This document shows positions 19,682 through 28,417 of a DNA stretch of 64,000 nucleotides, piece after piece. The stretch's first letter is position 1. Every line of letters begins with the position of its first letter. Source of the DNA: Chitinophaga dinghuensis (GTDB taxonomy: Bacteria; Bacteroidota; Bacteroidia; Chitinophagales; Chitinophagaceae). The stretch lies in the NCBI RefSeq assembly GCF_003259435.1, contig NZ_QLMA01000009.1, forward strand, positions 191,313 to 255,312, given 5' to 3'. The notes beneath the pieces are model-generated. The model worked only from the letters and a program-made list of their open reading frames with translations, did no database searches and was not told the origin of the DNA. Position numbers and translations under genes: made by a program.

Positions 19682-19811
19682 GTGTAACTGAATACCCTAA
19701 AATTACGCTAATTGCCTGTTTTTAGTACTACATCTGTCTTTTAAATATATTGAAAAGTATCGATGATTGTAAGGGGAGTGTCATAATAATTTTCAATTAA
19801 AATCGAATGAC

Positions 19812-19819
19812 TAAATTTG
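19812..19819 (+). promoter_or_regulatory. -7 element upstream of AraC gene
   Basis: TAAATTTG, 25 bases before the start codon, matches the TAnnTTTG element. No convincing -33 sequence. Confidence 0.5.
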
Positions 19820-19843
19820 TGAGGTTTTTAACACAATAGCAAG

Positions 19844-20767
19844 ATGAAAGAAGTACAGGACATACTAGCACTGGCCATTCCTCAGCCAGCCATGAGCGAT
19901 CAGCTGCAACTGGTAGAACAGGATCAGGTGTCGGTGCCAGACTGTCTGGATTTCACCTTGCAACGATTCACTTACGAGATGCCGTTGCCTGTGGAAGATG
20001 TGGCTATGGTGGTATATCAGCCGGCGAAAAGAGGTCATGCTGCTGCCATTGAGCTGAAATACTGTGTGGCGGGCAATAAGTATTGTAAGAATCCGGGTTG
20101 TACAGATCAATTATGTGCGGAAGCAAAGCATGGAGAATGTGATGAAAAGCTCCCTTCTGTAGACCTGATTACTGTTAGATTTCAACCTTCTTTTATACAA
20201 TCTCTCCAGAAGGGTTCTACTTCTGTTTCTTTCCTGGAAATGCAGTCCCGTAAACCATTTGTGAAAACCATTCAGCCTTGCACGAAGTCTAAGTCGGTGC
20301 TGGAAACCATGGTGCATCACAATTACGACGGCATGTTGAAGAACATTTTCTTACAGAGTAAGGCATTGGAGCTGTTGTTATTCAGTTCTGATCAATTTAT
20401 CCAGAATGATCCGGATGAGCGATATGGCTGTAGGTTCCTGACTCAAATGGAAGACCGCGAGAAGATTGAGAAAGCGCGGGCTATTTTGTTGGAGCAGTTG
20501 GATTCGCCGGTAACTATCCGTGATTTGGCTCGTCGGGTGGCTATGAATGAATGTTACCTGAAGAAGGGCTTTAAAGCGATGTATGGCACTACCATTTACG
20601 ATTATTTCCAGAAAGAGCGTATGGAGAAAGCCAAAGGATTGTTATATGAAAAAGGGATGTCTGTATCAGAAGTAGCTATGTTGATGGGATATTCCTGTAT
20701 CTCTCATTTTTCCACTGCATTTAAGAAGCATACCGGGCTCAAGCCTTGTGAATTGTTGCTTCGCTAA
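19844..20767 (+). CDS. AraC-family regulator with Cys cluster
   Basis: A 307-residue transcription regulator. The C-terminal ~100 residues form two AraC helix-turn-helix motifs (TIRDLARRVAMNECYLKKGFKAMYG and VSEVAMLMGYSCISHFSTAFKKHTG, each quoted in part). They are preceded by LKNIFLQSKALELLLF, which recalls PchR-type siderophore regulators. The N-terminal part is not a cupin. It contains five cysteines at 74, 81, 86, 91 and 99, a spacing suited to binding a metal or iron-sulfur cluster. The signal sensed is unknown and no transport gene is adjacent. A terminator-like hairpin lies 260 bases downstream. Confidence 0.85.
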   Translation: MKEVQDILALAIPQPAMSDQLQLVEQDQVSVPDCLDFTLQRFTYEMPLPVEDVAMVVYQPAKRGHAAAIELKYCVAGNKYCKNPGCTDQLCAEAKHGECDEKLPSVDLITVRFQPSFIQSLQKGSTSVSFLEMQSRKPFVKTIQPCTKSKSVLETMVHHNYDGMLKNIFLQSKALELLLFSSDQFIQNDPDERYGCRFLTQMEDREKIEKARAILLEQLDSPVTIRDLARRVAMNECYLKKGFKAMYGTTIYDYFQKERMEKAKGLLYEKGMSVSEVAMLMGYSCISHFSTAFKKHTGLKPCELLLR

Positions 20768-21025
20768 TCCTTTACTGTAAAGGGTTTGGCATATTTTCCC
20801 AATTTGATTAATAGATTTCCCGATTCGATATGTGGAAGCCGGAATATCATCGTTTCTTTGTGTCACGATAAGCGGATATCGATTCGCACTTCCAAAGCTT
20901 CCTTATTAGATTTGACCATGGAAGAAACTTGTCTGGCAAAGTAAGTAAAGCCATAAATGTACTTGCAATATCAAACACCATTTGAATAAGTGCAATTCTT
21001 GCCAGAAAGGTTTTGACCACATTAT

Positions 21026-21057
21026 AAATCGCCTTGCATATTTATGTAAGGCGATTT
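21026..21057 (+). terminator. Terminator in AraC downstream region
   Basis: A 14-bp stem (AAATCGCCTTGCAT with its near complement, one G-U pair) is followed by a run of eight T. It ends either a long AraC 3' region or a separate short RNA from 20770-21025. Confidence 0.75.
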
Positions 21058-21063
21058 TTTTTG

Positions 21064-21454
21064 CTCGCAAAGGTCGCAAGGGAAGGCGCAAAGACGCAAG
21101 GGCGCCTGCGGCGCTGGCGAATTGTTTTTGCTCGCAGAGCAGCGTAAGCAGCAATGCAGCAAAGATTAGGGTGTTGTTGTTTGTTAAGAATTTTAATATA
21201 TAATTTTAGTGATTAGTAGTCCAAACATATTGGTGGTATTAAGTGGTTTTAGAGGAGGAAAAGAGGGATTCAAGCATAATCTATCAACAACATTCGACAC
21301 AACATTCAACACATATTTCATCGGCAAACAATCATCAATATATCCAAATCCTTTGCTGCTTTGCTGCTTACGCTGCTCTGCGAGAAAAAAAACCTCCGCT
21401 TAGCGCCGCAGGCGCCCTTGCGTCTTTGCGCCTTCCTTAGCGCCCTTTGCGTGA
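21064..21454. repeat. Inverted-repeat element with ~100-bp arms
   Basis: Left arm 21064-21164 and right arm 21351-21454 are near-perfect inverted copies. Both contain GGCGCAAAGACGCAAGGGCG, a CCTGCGGCGCT block, then CTCGCAGAGCAGCGTAAGCA. About 186 bases of unrelated AT-rich sequence lie between them and no convincing gene. The arms are built of short GCAAAGG/GCTAAGG units. A related partial copy is at 58728-58770. No transposase and no clear target-site duplication were seen. Confidence 0.8.
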
Positions 21455-21473
21455 AACCCACGTGCATGAAAAA

Positions 21474-21495
21474 ACCCCGCCCAAAAGAGCAGGGT
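21474..21495 (-). terminator. Terminator of PepSY-like gene
   Basis: On the minus strand ACCCTGC pairs with GCGGGGT (one G-U pair) and is followed by a T run. It lies 43 bases past the stop of the 21538-22002 gene. Confidence 0.72.
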
Positions 21496-21537
21496 CTGTC
21501 CTATTTATCCCTATACCTATGAAATACGAATTTAATG

Positions 21538-22002
21538 TTATTCAGTGATGGTGCCTGCGTCGTTCAGTAGCACTGCCTTATCTGCACCATTATCCTGAAT
21601 ATTAACCTTGTAGTAGGCAGCAACATCTGCCCTTTCAATTTTCCAGCCATCTTTGATGGTAGCAGCCGGGTATTTTGTTTTCAGTGTTGTTGTCACTGAT
21701 TCCGGCAGATTCTGTGCGTCGAACTCGCTTCTAGTGGCTATCCAGCCTCCATCGGCGTTATACTCAGCAACAGTTTTAATATTTTCTTTCAGGAAACTAA
21801 CGTTCCAGTGTCCAGCACTTGTCTTTGTCCACTTGGCGTCAGTTGTACCTGCAAAATTCTGTTCAAAAGAGCTTTTAACTGCGACAGGTGCTTCCACCTT
21901 TTGTACGACAGTTTTTGTTTTTTTAACTGATTTTTTTTGCTGTGCAAAAGTTATGCCGGAAGAGACTAAGACTGCGCAAATAATTAACGTCAACTTTTTC
22001 AT
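21538..22002 (-). CDS. Secreted PepSY-like (BLIP-like) protein
   Basis: A 154-residue secreted protein. I start at the ATG ending at 22002 because it begins a clean signal peptide (MKKLTLIICAVLVSSGITFAQ); the 26 upstream in-frame residues are not signal-like. A basic linker (KKSVKKTKTVVQK) is followed by a putative PepSY-like/beta-lactamase-inhibitor-like domain: SFEQNFAGTTDAKWTK, HWNVSFLKENIKTVAEYNADG (partly quoted) and a terminal YKVNIQDNGADKAVLL. Such proteins are common in Bacteroidota and their role is not established. Single gene with its own terminator. Confidence 0.75.
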   Translation of the reverse strand: MKKLTLIICAVLVSSGITFAQQKKSVKKTKTVVQKVEAPVAVKSSFEQNFAGTTDAKWTKTSAGHWNVSFLKENIKTVAEYNADGGWIATRSEFDAQNLPESVTTTLKTKYPAATIKDGWKIERADVAAYYKVNIQDNGADKAVLLNDAGTITE

Positions 22003-22252
22003 AAAAAGATATGGTTTTACCGTTGGGTTAAATTTACCAGGTTTCTCAATTCTTCCTTTTGGACACCAAAACAATGCCAAAAACGTAAATTAAATCCTCT
22101 TTATTGTAATTTACGAAAAAAAAGACAAAAAAGTTTGAGACTCTCGCAAATTTAAGGTAATAACCTCTCTTGGTCCCGCCCTATTTTATTAACTTCGCAC
22201 AATTTTAATCAATTATTGTATCATATAACATCAAAGGACGGGGAATTGTTTT

Positions 22253-25200
22253 ATGTCCAGCAAATATCAGGAATATAACCAACTGAATTTACCTCAGATA
22301 GAGAAAGATATACTCCAGCAATGGGAGCTGCACCAGGCTTTTGAAAAAAGCGTGGACGTTCGTGATGGAGCTACTCCGTTTGTATTTTATGAAGGCCCAC
22401 CAAGCGCCAATGGCTTGCCTGGTATTCACCACGTGATTTCACGTACCCTGAAAGATCTCGTTTGTCGCTATAAAACGATGCAGGGCTTCCAGGTAAAACG
22501 CAAAGGCGGATGGGATACCCACGGTTTACCAGTAGAATTGGGCGTTGAAAAAATGCTCGGTATTACCAAAGAAGATATTGGTAAGAAAATATCTATTGCA
22601 GAATATAATGATACTTGCCGCCGGGAAGTATTGAAATATAAAGATAAATGGGATGAACTGACCAAAAAGATGGGCTACTGGGTAGACCTCGAACATCCTT
22701 ATATCACCTTCGATAACAATTACATTGAATCCCTCTGGTGGGCACTCAAAACCCTCTATCAGAAAGGATTCCTGTATAAAAGTGTCAGCATCCAACCTTA
22801 TTCGCCTGCTGCCGGAACCGGTCTGAGCTCCGCAGAGCTGAATATGCCAGGTACCTATAAAGATGTAAAGGATACCACCATCGTTGCCATGTTCAAAGCG
22901 AAAAAAGCGGAAAATTCCCAGTTCCTCTTCGATGCTGCCGGCAACGACGAAGTTTTCTTCCTCGCCTGGACCACCACGCCATGGACTTTACCTTCCAACC
23001 TTGGTTTGACAGTTGGCGGAAATATTGAATATGTTTTAGTGCAGACTTTCAACCAGTACACGCACCAACCAATTAATGTGGTGATGGCGAAAGTACTGTT
23101 GGGTAAATACTTTAAGCCAGAAGGAGAAAACCTGGAAATGGACTCCTACAAAGAAGGCGATAAAGTAATTCCTTGGAAGATCCTCACCAGCTTCAAAGGA
23201 AAAGACCTGGAAAACGTTCGCTACGAACAGCTGCTGCCTTTCGCACAGCCGGAAGAAGGCGATCCTTTCCGCGTACTGGTAGGCGATTTCGTTACCACTG
23301 AAGATGGTACCGGTATCGTACACACGGCGCCTGCATTCGGTGCAGACGATAACCGTGTAGGTAAAAAATATGGTATCGGCATCCTCACCCTGGTAGACAA
23401 ATCCGGTAAATTCACTGAAAATGTAGGAGAATTCTCCAACAGATATGTGAAGAACTATAAGGATGATCCAGATTATAAAGATGTAGATGTAGATATCGCC
23501 ATCAAACTGAAGAAAGAGAACCGCGCCTTCAAAGTGGAGAAATATGAACACAGTTATCCACACTGCTGGCGTACAGATAAACCAGTTTTATATTATCCGC
23601 TCGATGCATGGTTCATCAAAACCACTGCAGTTAAAGACAGGATGATTGAACTGAACAAAACCATCAACTGGAAACCTGCGTTTACCGGTACAGGCCGCTT
23701 TGGTAACTGGCTGGAAAACATGGTAGACTGGAACCTGAGCCGTAGCCGCTACTGGGGAACTCCACTGCCTATCTGGCGTACAGAAGATGGTGCAGAAGAA
23801 AAATGCATCGGTAGTATTGAAGAACTGAACACAGAAATCCGTAAAGCCAGTGAAGTACTGGGCGGAGATGTGAACAAATCCTACCTGCATGAAGGTATCC
23901 TGGATCTGCACAAACCTTATGTGGATGATATCATCCTGGTAAGCGAATCCGGTAAACCAATGCGCCGTGAACCTGATCTGATCGACGTTTGGTTTGACTC
24001 AGGCGCAATGCCATTTGCACAACAGCACTATCCGTTTGAGAATAAAGCAGAGGTGGATGGCCGTCAGGCATTTCCGGCCGACTTTATCGCGGAAGGAGTG
24101 GATCAGACCCGTGGCTGGTTCTATACACTGCATGCACTTGGCGTAATGCTGTTTGACAGCGTAGCTTATAAAACAGTGGTTTCCAATGGTCTGGTACTGG
24201 ATGCCAATGGTATGAAAATGAGTAAACGCCTCGGAAACGTGGTGAATCCATTCGAAACCATTGCCCAATACGGTGCAGATGCTACCCGCTGGTACCTGAT
24301 CACCAATGCTTCTCCTTGGGATTCCCTGAAATTCGATGTGAAAGGCGTAGGGGAAGTACAACGCAAATTATTCGGTACCCTCTACAATACCTATAACTTC
24401 TTCGCCATGTATGCGAACCTGGATAATTTCACATTCAAGGAAGCATACATCCCGCTGGAAGAACGTCCGGAAATTGACCGTTGGATCATTTCCGTACTGA
24501 ACTCCCTCGTTAAAGAAGCCACCACTTACCTGGACGACTATGAGCCTACACAAGCAGGCCGTGCCGTTGAGCGTTTTGTGGATGAACATCTGAGTAACTG
24601 GTACGTTCGTCTCTGCCGCCGCAGATTCTGGAAAGGCGAATACGAACATGATAAGATTAGCGCTTACCAGACCCTGTATGAGTGCCTGGAAAAGGTGATT
24701 CAGCTCATGGCGCCAGTATCTCCATTCTTTACTGACTGGATGTTTAACAACCTGAACAAGGTAACTGGTCGTAGTAATGCTGAGTCCATTCACCATACCG
24801 ATTACCCGGTAGCAGATCCTAAAGCGATTGATCCGGAACTGGAAGAAAGAATGCAACTGGCACAGGATATCTCCTCCCTGGTATTATCCCTGCGTAAAAA
24901 GGTGAATATCAAGGTGCGTCAACCGCTGCAAAAGATCCTCATTCCGGTGTCAAATACCCACATGCAGGAGCAGATTGCGAAAGTGGAAGATTTGATAAAA
25001 AGTGAGGTAAATGTGAAAGGGATTGATTATCTTACAGAAACTGAAGGTTTCATCAAGAAAAAGATTAAACCAAACTTCAAATCTCTCGGAGCAAAAATGG
25101 GGGCCCGAATGAAAGCTGTAGCAGCTGCCATTCAGGCACTTACAGACGCAGACATTGCTGCTATTGAGCGCGACGGGCATTTAATGTTGTCTGTGGATGG

Positions 25201-25579
25201 TGAGCCGGTGCAGATACAACTCTCTGATGTAGAGATCATTTCCGAAGATATTCCTGGATGGACAGTTGCGAATAAAGGTGCACTGACGGTAGCGCTTGAT
25301 ATCACTATTACTCCTCAGTTACAGGATGAAGGGAATGCACGTGAGTTGGTAAACCGTATACAGAAAATTCGTAAAGACAGTGGTTTTGAACTTACTGACA
25401 GAATCGATGTTAAAGTAGCGGCAGCGGACTCTCTGAAGTCGGCGATTATTAACTATAATGACTATATTTGCACGGAAATTTTGGCAGATAGCTTGGACTT
25501 GGTAGCAGCGCTACAAGATGGTACAGAAATAGAGGTAAATGACCTTAAATTTAATGTATTAGTTAACAAAAAAAGCTAA
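22253..25579 (+). CDS. ileS: Isoleucyl-tRNA synthetase
   Basis: This enzyme attaches isoleucine to tRNA-Ile. It has 1108 residues. The class I signature is GPPSANGLPGIHH at 48-60 (HIGH-type) and KMSKR at 655-659. The editing domain contains FLAWTTTPWTLPSN and GTGIVHTAPAFG, and the anticodon-binding region lies after about 720. The long form, with WDTHGLPVE and the C-terminal extension, resembles the eukaryote-like IleRS type. It has no C-terminal zinc finger of the E. coli type. No T-box leader precedes it. The next gene begins 7 bases after the stop, so the two are probably co-transcribed. Confidence 0.96.
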   Translation: MSSKYQEYNQLNLPQIEKDILQQWELHQAFEKSVDVRDGATPFVFYEGPPSANGLPGIHHVISRTLKDLVCRYKTMQGFQVKRKGGWDTHGLPVELGVEKMLGITKEDIGKKISIAEYNDTCRREVLKYKDKWDELTKKMGYWVDLEHPYITFDNNYIESLWWALKTLYQKGFLYKSVSIQPYSPAAGTGLSSAELNMPGTYKDVKDTTIVAMFKAKKAENSQFLFDAAGNDEVFFLAWTTTPWTLPSNLGLTVGGNIEYVLVQTFNQYTHQPINVVMAKVLLGKYFKPEGENLEMDSYKEGDKVIPWKILTSFKGKDLENVRYEQLLPFAQPEEGDPFRVLVGDFVTTEDGTGIVHTAPAFGADDNRVGKKYGIGILTLVDKSGKFTENVGEFSNRYVKNYKDDPDYKDVDVDIAIKLKKENRAFKVEKYEHSYPHCWRTDKPVLYYPLDAWFIKTTAVKDRMIELNKTINWKPAFTGTGRFGNWLENMVDWNLSRSRYWGTPLPIWRTEDGAEEKCIGSIEELNTEIRKASEVLGGDVNKSYLHEGILDLHKPYVDDIILVSESGKPMRREPDLIDVWFDSGAMPFAQQHYPFENKAEVDGRQAFPADFIAEGVDQTRGWFYTLHALGVMLFDSVAYKTVVSNGLVLDANGMKMSKRLGNVVNPFETIAQYGADATRWYLITNASPWDSLKFDVKGVGEVQRKLFGTLYNTYNFFAMYANLDNFTFKEAYIPLEERPEIDRWIISVLNSLVKEATTYLDDYEPTQAGRAVERFVDEHLSNWYVRLCRRRFWKGEYEHDKISAYQTLYECLEKVIQLMAPVSPFFTDWMFNNLNKVTGRSNAESIHHTDYPVADPKAIDPELEERMQLAQDISSLVLSLRKKVNIKVRQPLQKILIPVSNTHMQEQIAKVEDLIKSEVNVKGIDYLTETEGFIKKKIKPNFKSLGAKMGARMKAVAAAIQALTDADIAAIERDGHLMLSVDGEPVQIQLSDVEIISEDIPGWTVANKGALTVALDITITPQLQDEGNARELVNRIQKIRKDSGFELTDRIDVKVAAADSLKSAIINYNDYICTEILADSLDLVAALQDGTEIEVNDLKFNVLVNKKS

Positions 25580-25585
25580 TCCCCC

Positions 25586-26620
25586 ATGGCAACAAAAAAG
25601 AAGGTTGCTAGCAAACAGATCCAAAAGGCCGCTCCGGCGAAGTCCATAACAGCTAAAAAAGCGGTAACAGTAAAAGCTGCCGCTCCAGCAAAAAAAGCTT
25701 CGCCTGCGCCTAAACCGGCAGCCGCTAAATCGGCAGCTGTCAAAATTGCGAAGCCAGCAGCTTCTAAAGCCGTGGTAGCTAAGTCATCCGGAAAAAAGAC
25801 TGAACCAGTCCCGAAGCCGGTTGCAAAAAAGGCATCTGCCCCCCCAAGTAAAACACCGTCCGTGAAAGCAACAGTTGCTGTACCTGCGAAATCGGCCGTT
25901 AAACAAGAACCTGCTGCAAAGCAGCTAGTGGTGACCAAAAGCGTTTCCGCTGAAAAACAGAAACCATTAATTTCTAAGTCAGAAGAAAAAGAACTTAAAA
26001 CGATGGCAGTAAAGAAAGCAGAAAAGGAACAAGTTGCTAAGGAGAAAGAATCCACCAAGAAAGCAGCGGAGAAACCAGTAAAGGCGGAAAAAACAGCCAA
26101 AGCGGATAAAACCGCGAAACCCGAAAAGGCTGAAAAATCCGAGAAAACCGAAAAAACCGAGAAAAAAGGTAAAGGGAACACACTGGTAACTTACCAGCCT
26201 GAATTCACTAAATCCGTGCTGGATCAACCCGACCAGCCTGTCGGACCAGTATTCAGGTATAGTGATGCTGACCTGCAGGAGTTTAAAGAGCTGATCCTGA
26301 AAAAACTGGAAGCAGCAAAGAAAGAACTGGTTTACCTGCAAGGCCTCATTACGCGTAAGGATGAAGCTGGTACCGATGATACTGAAAATAAGTATATGAG
26401 CATGGAAGATGGTAGCGGTTCTCAGGAAAGAGAGCAACTCAACCAAATGGCCAGCCGTCAGATTCAGTTCATCGATCACCTGGAAAAAGCGATGGTACGC
26501 ATTGAAAACAAAACTTATGGTATTTGCCGCGTAACCGGTAAACTTATCGATAAGGCACGTCTGAAAGCTGTACCTCACGCAACTCTTAGCATCGAAGCCA
26601 AACTGGCAAAAAGCAAATAA
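25586..26620 (+). CDS. DksA/TraR-like protein with histone H1-like tail
   Basis: A 344-residue protein in two parts. Residues 1 to about 205 are low-complexity Lys/Ala/Pro/Glu, resembling histone H1-like C-terminal tails, and probably disordered. Residues about 225-344 are a DksA/TraR-like unit: a coiled coil (ELILKKLEAAKKELVYLQ; SRQIQFIDHLEKAMVRIENK) and the region YGICRVTGKLIDKARLKAVP. Only Cys314 of the usual four zinc cysteines is present, so a structural zinc is unlikely. DksA-like proteins bind RNA polymerase; the basic tail suggests nucleic-acid contact. The gene is coupled to ileS by a 7-base gap and ends at a strong terminator. Confidence 0.82.
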   Translation: MATKKKVASKQIQKAAPAKSITAKKAVTVKAAAPAKKASPAPKPAAAKSAAVKIAKPAASKAVVAKSSGKKTEPVPKPVAKKASAPPSKTPSVKATVAVPAKSAVKQEPAAKQLVVTKSVSAEKQKPLISKSEEKELKTMAVKKAEKEQVAKEKESTKKAAEKPVKAEKTAKADKTAKPEKAEKSEKTEKTEKKGKGNTLVTYQPEFTKSVLDQPDQPVGPVFRYSDADLQEFKELILKKLEAAKKELVYLQGLITRKDEAGTDDTENKYMSMEDGSGSQEREQLNQMASRQIQFIDHLEKAMVRIENKTYGICRVTGKLIDKARLKAVPHATLSIEAKLAKSK

Positions 26621-26648
26621 GCTTACACGCATTAGCGTAAAAAATAAA

Positions 26649-26677
26649 GCGCCCCTTCGCATCTCGCGAAGGGGCGC
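26649..26677 (+). terminator. Terminator of ileS operon
   Basis: A perfect 12-bp stem (GCGCCCCTTCGC and its complement) with a 5-base loop, then ATTGTTTTT. Confidence 0.9.
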
Positions 26678-26719
26678 ATTGTTTTTATTAACTGCATCCT
26701 GCTATCAGTCTCCTGCAGC

Positions 26720-28246
26720 CTAACATGCAGCCGTCTCTTTTTTTCGTTTAGTCATTTGCTTTACTGCGAAATATAGTAACGTCGCAGCTCCTATTCCTAC
26801 CAAGCTACCAATACCAATCCTTTTGGCCTGCTGCTGATTAATGCGAATAGGCGGAATTTTTATTCCTTTTTTTACCGGCGTCACATCAGGAACAATATCT
26901 AATAACGGCTGCAACGACAGCCCAGTGATGATCTTGTCAGCAATCTTTTCTACAGCTGCCCGCTGGTATTGTGGACAAAAGGCCACACCTATTCCTGCTT
27001 TTATCAATAACTGTTCGTCTTGCTTACCATCTCCCACATAGATAATATTCTGTGTAGCGATACCATATTCTTTGGAAATATAAGTCAGCAATTGACTTTT
27101 ATCGTACGCTTGTTCCTTCATGAAGTATTCGCCAGCGGTGAATCTCCCTGTAGCGACGCTGTTCACCAGCTGGATTTTGTTAGAGAAGACGAAATCCATT
27201 CCCAGTTTATTTTTTATATGCCTCGCTACACACCCGTATGCATCTGTGACAAGTCCGCATACATATCCCCTTCTCTTCAATTCTTTTACCACTCCTTCAA
27301 TGCCTGGAATAATCGGAATAGCATCCGCTACTTCCAGTAGTTCTGCCAGATTTCTATGTTCAAATAAGGCAGTGATTTTTTCCAGTTTTTCTATCGGATC
27401 TTCTACAGTAGCTTGTATTTGCAGGTAAGCAGCTTCCTCGTCAAACGCAATGGCTGCCCAGTAAAGATAATCCTGTGTGAATACGGCATGGTCCAGATTG
27501 AATATCACCATCTTTTCCATTTTCTCAATAGATTCAAGAATGGAGTATTCCATCTGTTCCCGGATAACATTAATGTTACCAAGGGTTTCCAGGTTTTCTG
27601 AAGGAATATTTTCTGCTTTCTTCAGGATGGTTCGGGAAACTTCGCGCGACATTTTACTGAGTTGTTCCCATGTTTGCATGGCGTTCTCCAGACGGCCTAT
27701 ATTGGCTTCTGTAATGCGCGCGCCCATGAGATGAATATCAATCAGTAAACCAATGTCTACCCCATAATCATTTTCAAACTGCACTTTGGTCAGTAATGAT
27801 TTTCTGGCGGCAATCATACCGCTGAGCGGTTGCTGGAAATGTGCCAGGTCTGGGAAGAGAATACTTAGCAGTGGCTTGGCCACCAGTTGAGTGACCCTGC
27901 CTGCCTGCCGTTCAAAGTAGGATTTAACGAAATCAGCTTCGTCTTTTTCAATAGGAATGGTTAATATGTCCACAATATTGTCGGGGTAGGTAGTAATATC
28001 ACCATCTACGTAGGCGATGATATCTCCTTTGGCCGCCATCATTCCTTCTCTCATAGAGATACCTTTTCCGCGCTGGCTGCTGGTTATGACACGGACATCT
28101 TCTTTCATCGCTTCAGCTACAGTATTATCGGTGGAATTATCATCTACTACAATAATCTCTATCTGTCGGGATGTCTTCTTTATCGTTTTAATAACCTGGC
28201 GTATAGTGGCGCCTTCATTTAATACAGGAATTACGATCGAGATCAT
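26720..28246 (-). CDS. GT2 glycosyltransferase-HAD fusion protein
   Basis: A 508-residue fusion. Residues 1 to about 220 are a GT-A glycosyltransferase: SIVIPVLNEG, VVDDNSTDNT at 33-42 and the metal-binding DGD at 81-83, with similarity to glucosyl-3-phosphoglycerate-synthase-type enzymes (VDIGLLIDIHLMGA). Residues about 245-440 are a HAD domain similar to phosphoserine-phosphatase-like proteins: motif II Thr334 and motif IV GDGKQD at 405-410. Motif I, however, reads FNLDHA, so the nucleophilic Asp is Asn250. A single membrane segment lies near 478-495, followed by a basic tail. The layout suggests sugar transfer followed by dephosphorylation, but the HAD part may be inactive or regulatory. 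The substrate is unknown. Confidence 0.82.
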   Translation of the reverse strand: MISIVIPVLNEGATIRQVIKTIKKTSRQIEIIVVDDNSTDNTVAEAMKEDVRVITSSQRGKGISMREGMMAAKGDIIAYVDGDITTYPDNIVDILTIPIEKDEADFVKSYFERQAGRVTQLVAKPLLSILFPDLAHFQQPLSGMIAARKSLLTKVQFENDYGVDIGLLIDIHLMGARITEANIGRLENAMQTWEQLSKMSREVSRTILKKAENIPSENLETLGNINVIREQMEYSILESIEKMEKMVIFNLDHAVFTQDYLYWAAIAFDEEAAYLQIQATVEDPIEKLEKITALFEHRNLAELLEVADAIPIIPGIEGVVKELKRRGYVCGLVTDAYGCVARHIKNKLGMDFVFSNKIQLVNSVATGRFTAGEYFMKEQAYDKSQLLTYISKEYGIATQNIIYVGDGKQDEQLLIKAGIGVAFCPQYQRAAVEKIADKIITGLSLQPLLDIVPDVTPVKKGIKIPPIRINQQQAKRIGIGSLVGIGAATLLYFAVKQMTKRKKETAAC

Positions 28247-28417
28247 AGGAGTTCGCTATGTTAAAGGTTAATAAAATATGCTACAAAGAGCTATGTTGGC
28301 ATTATCAGCATGGGGTATAACAAAAACGGTACCATAAAAACCGCTGTGGTGGCCAAAAAAAGCGGCTCCGGGATTTCCGGAGCCGCTTTACGTATAGGCA
28401 GTAACGTTAAGATATTG

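Noticed and set aside
20982..21440. Short frames across the inverted-repeat element
   Set aside because: Low-complexity translations of the repeat arms, no start signal and no conserved motif.
21064..21454. CRISPR array in the GCAAAGG-rich repeats
   Set aside because: No regular repeat-spacer pattern and no cas genes; the structure is an inverted pair, not an array.
22081..22252. T-box leader before ileS
   Set aside because: No T-box motif, specifier stem or terminator/antiterminator pair seen.
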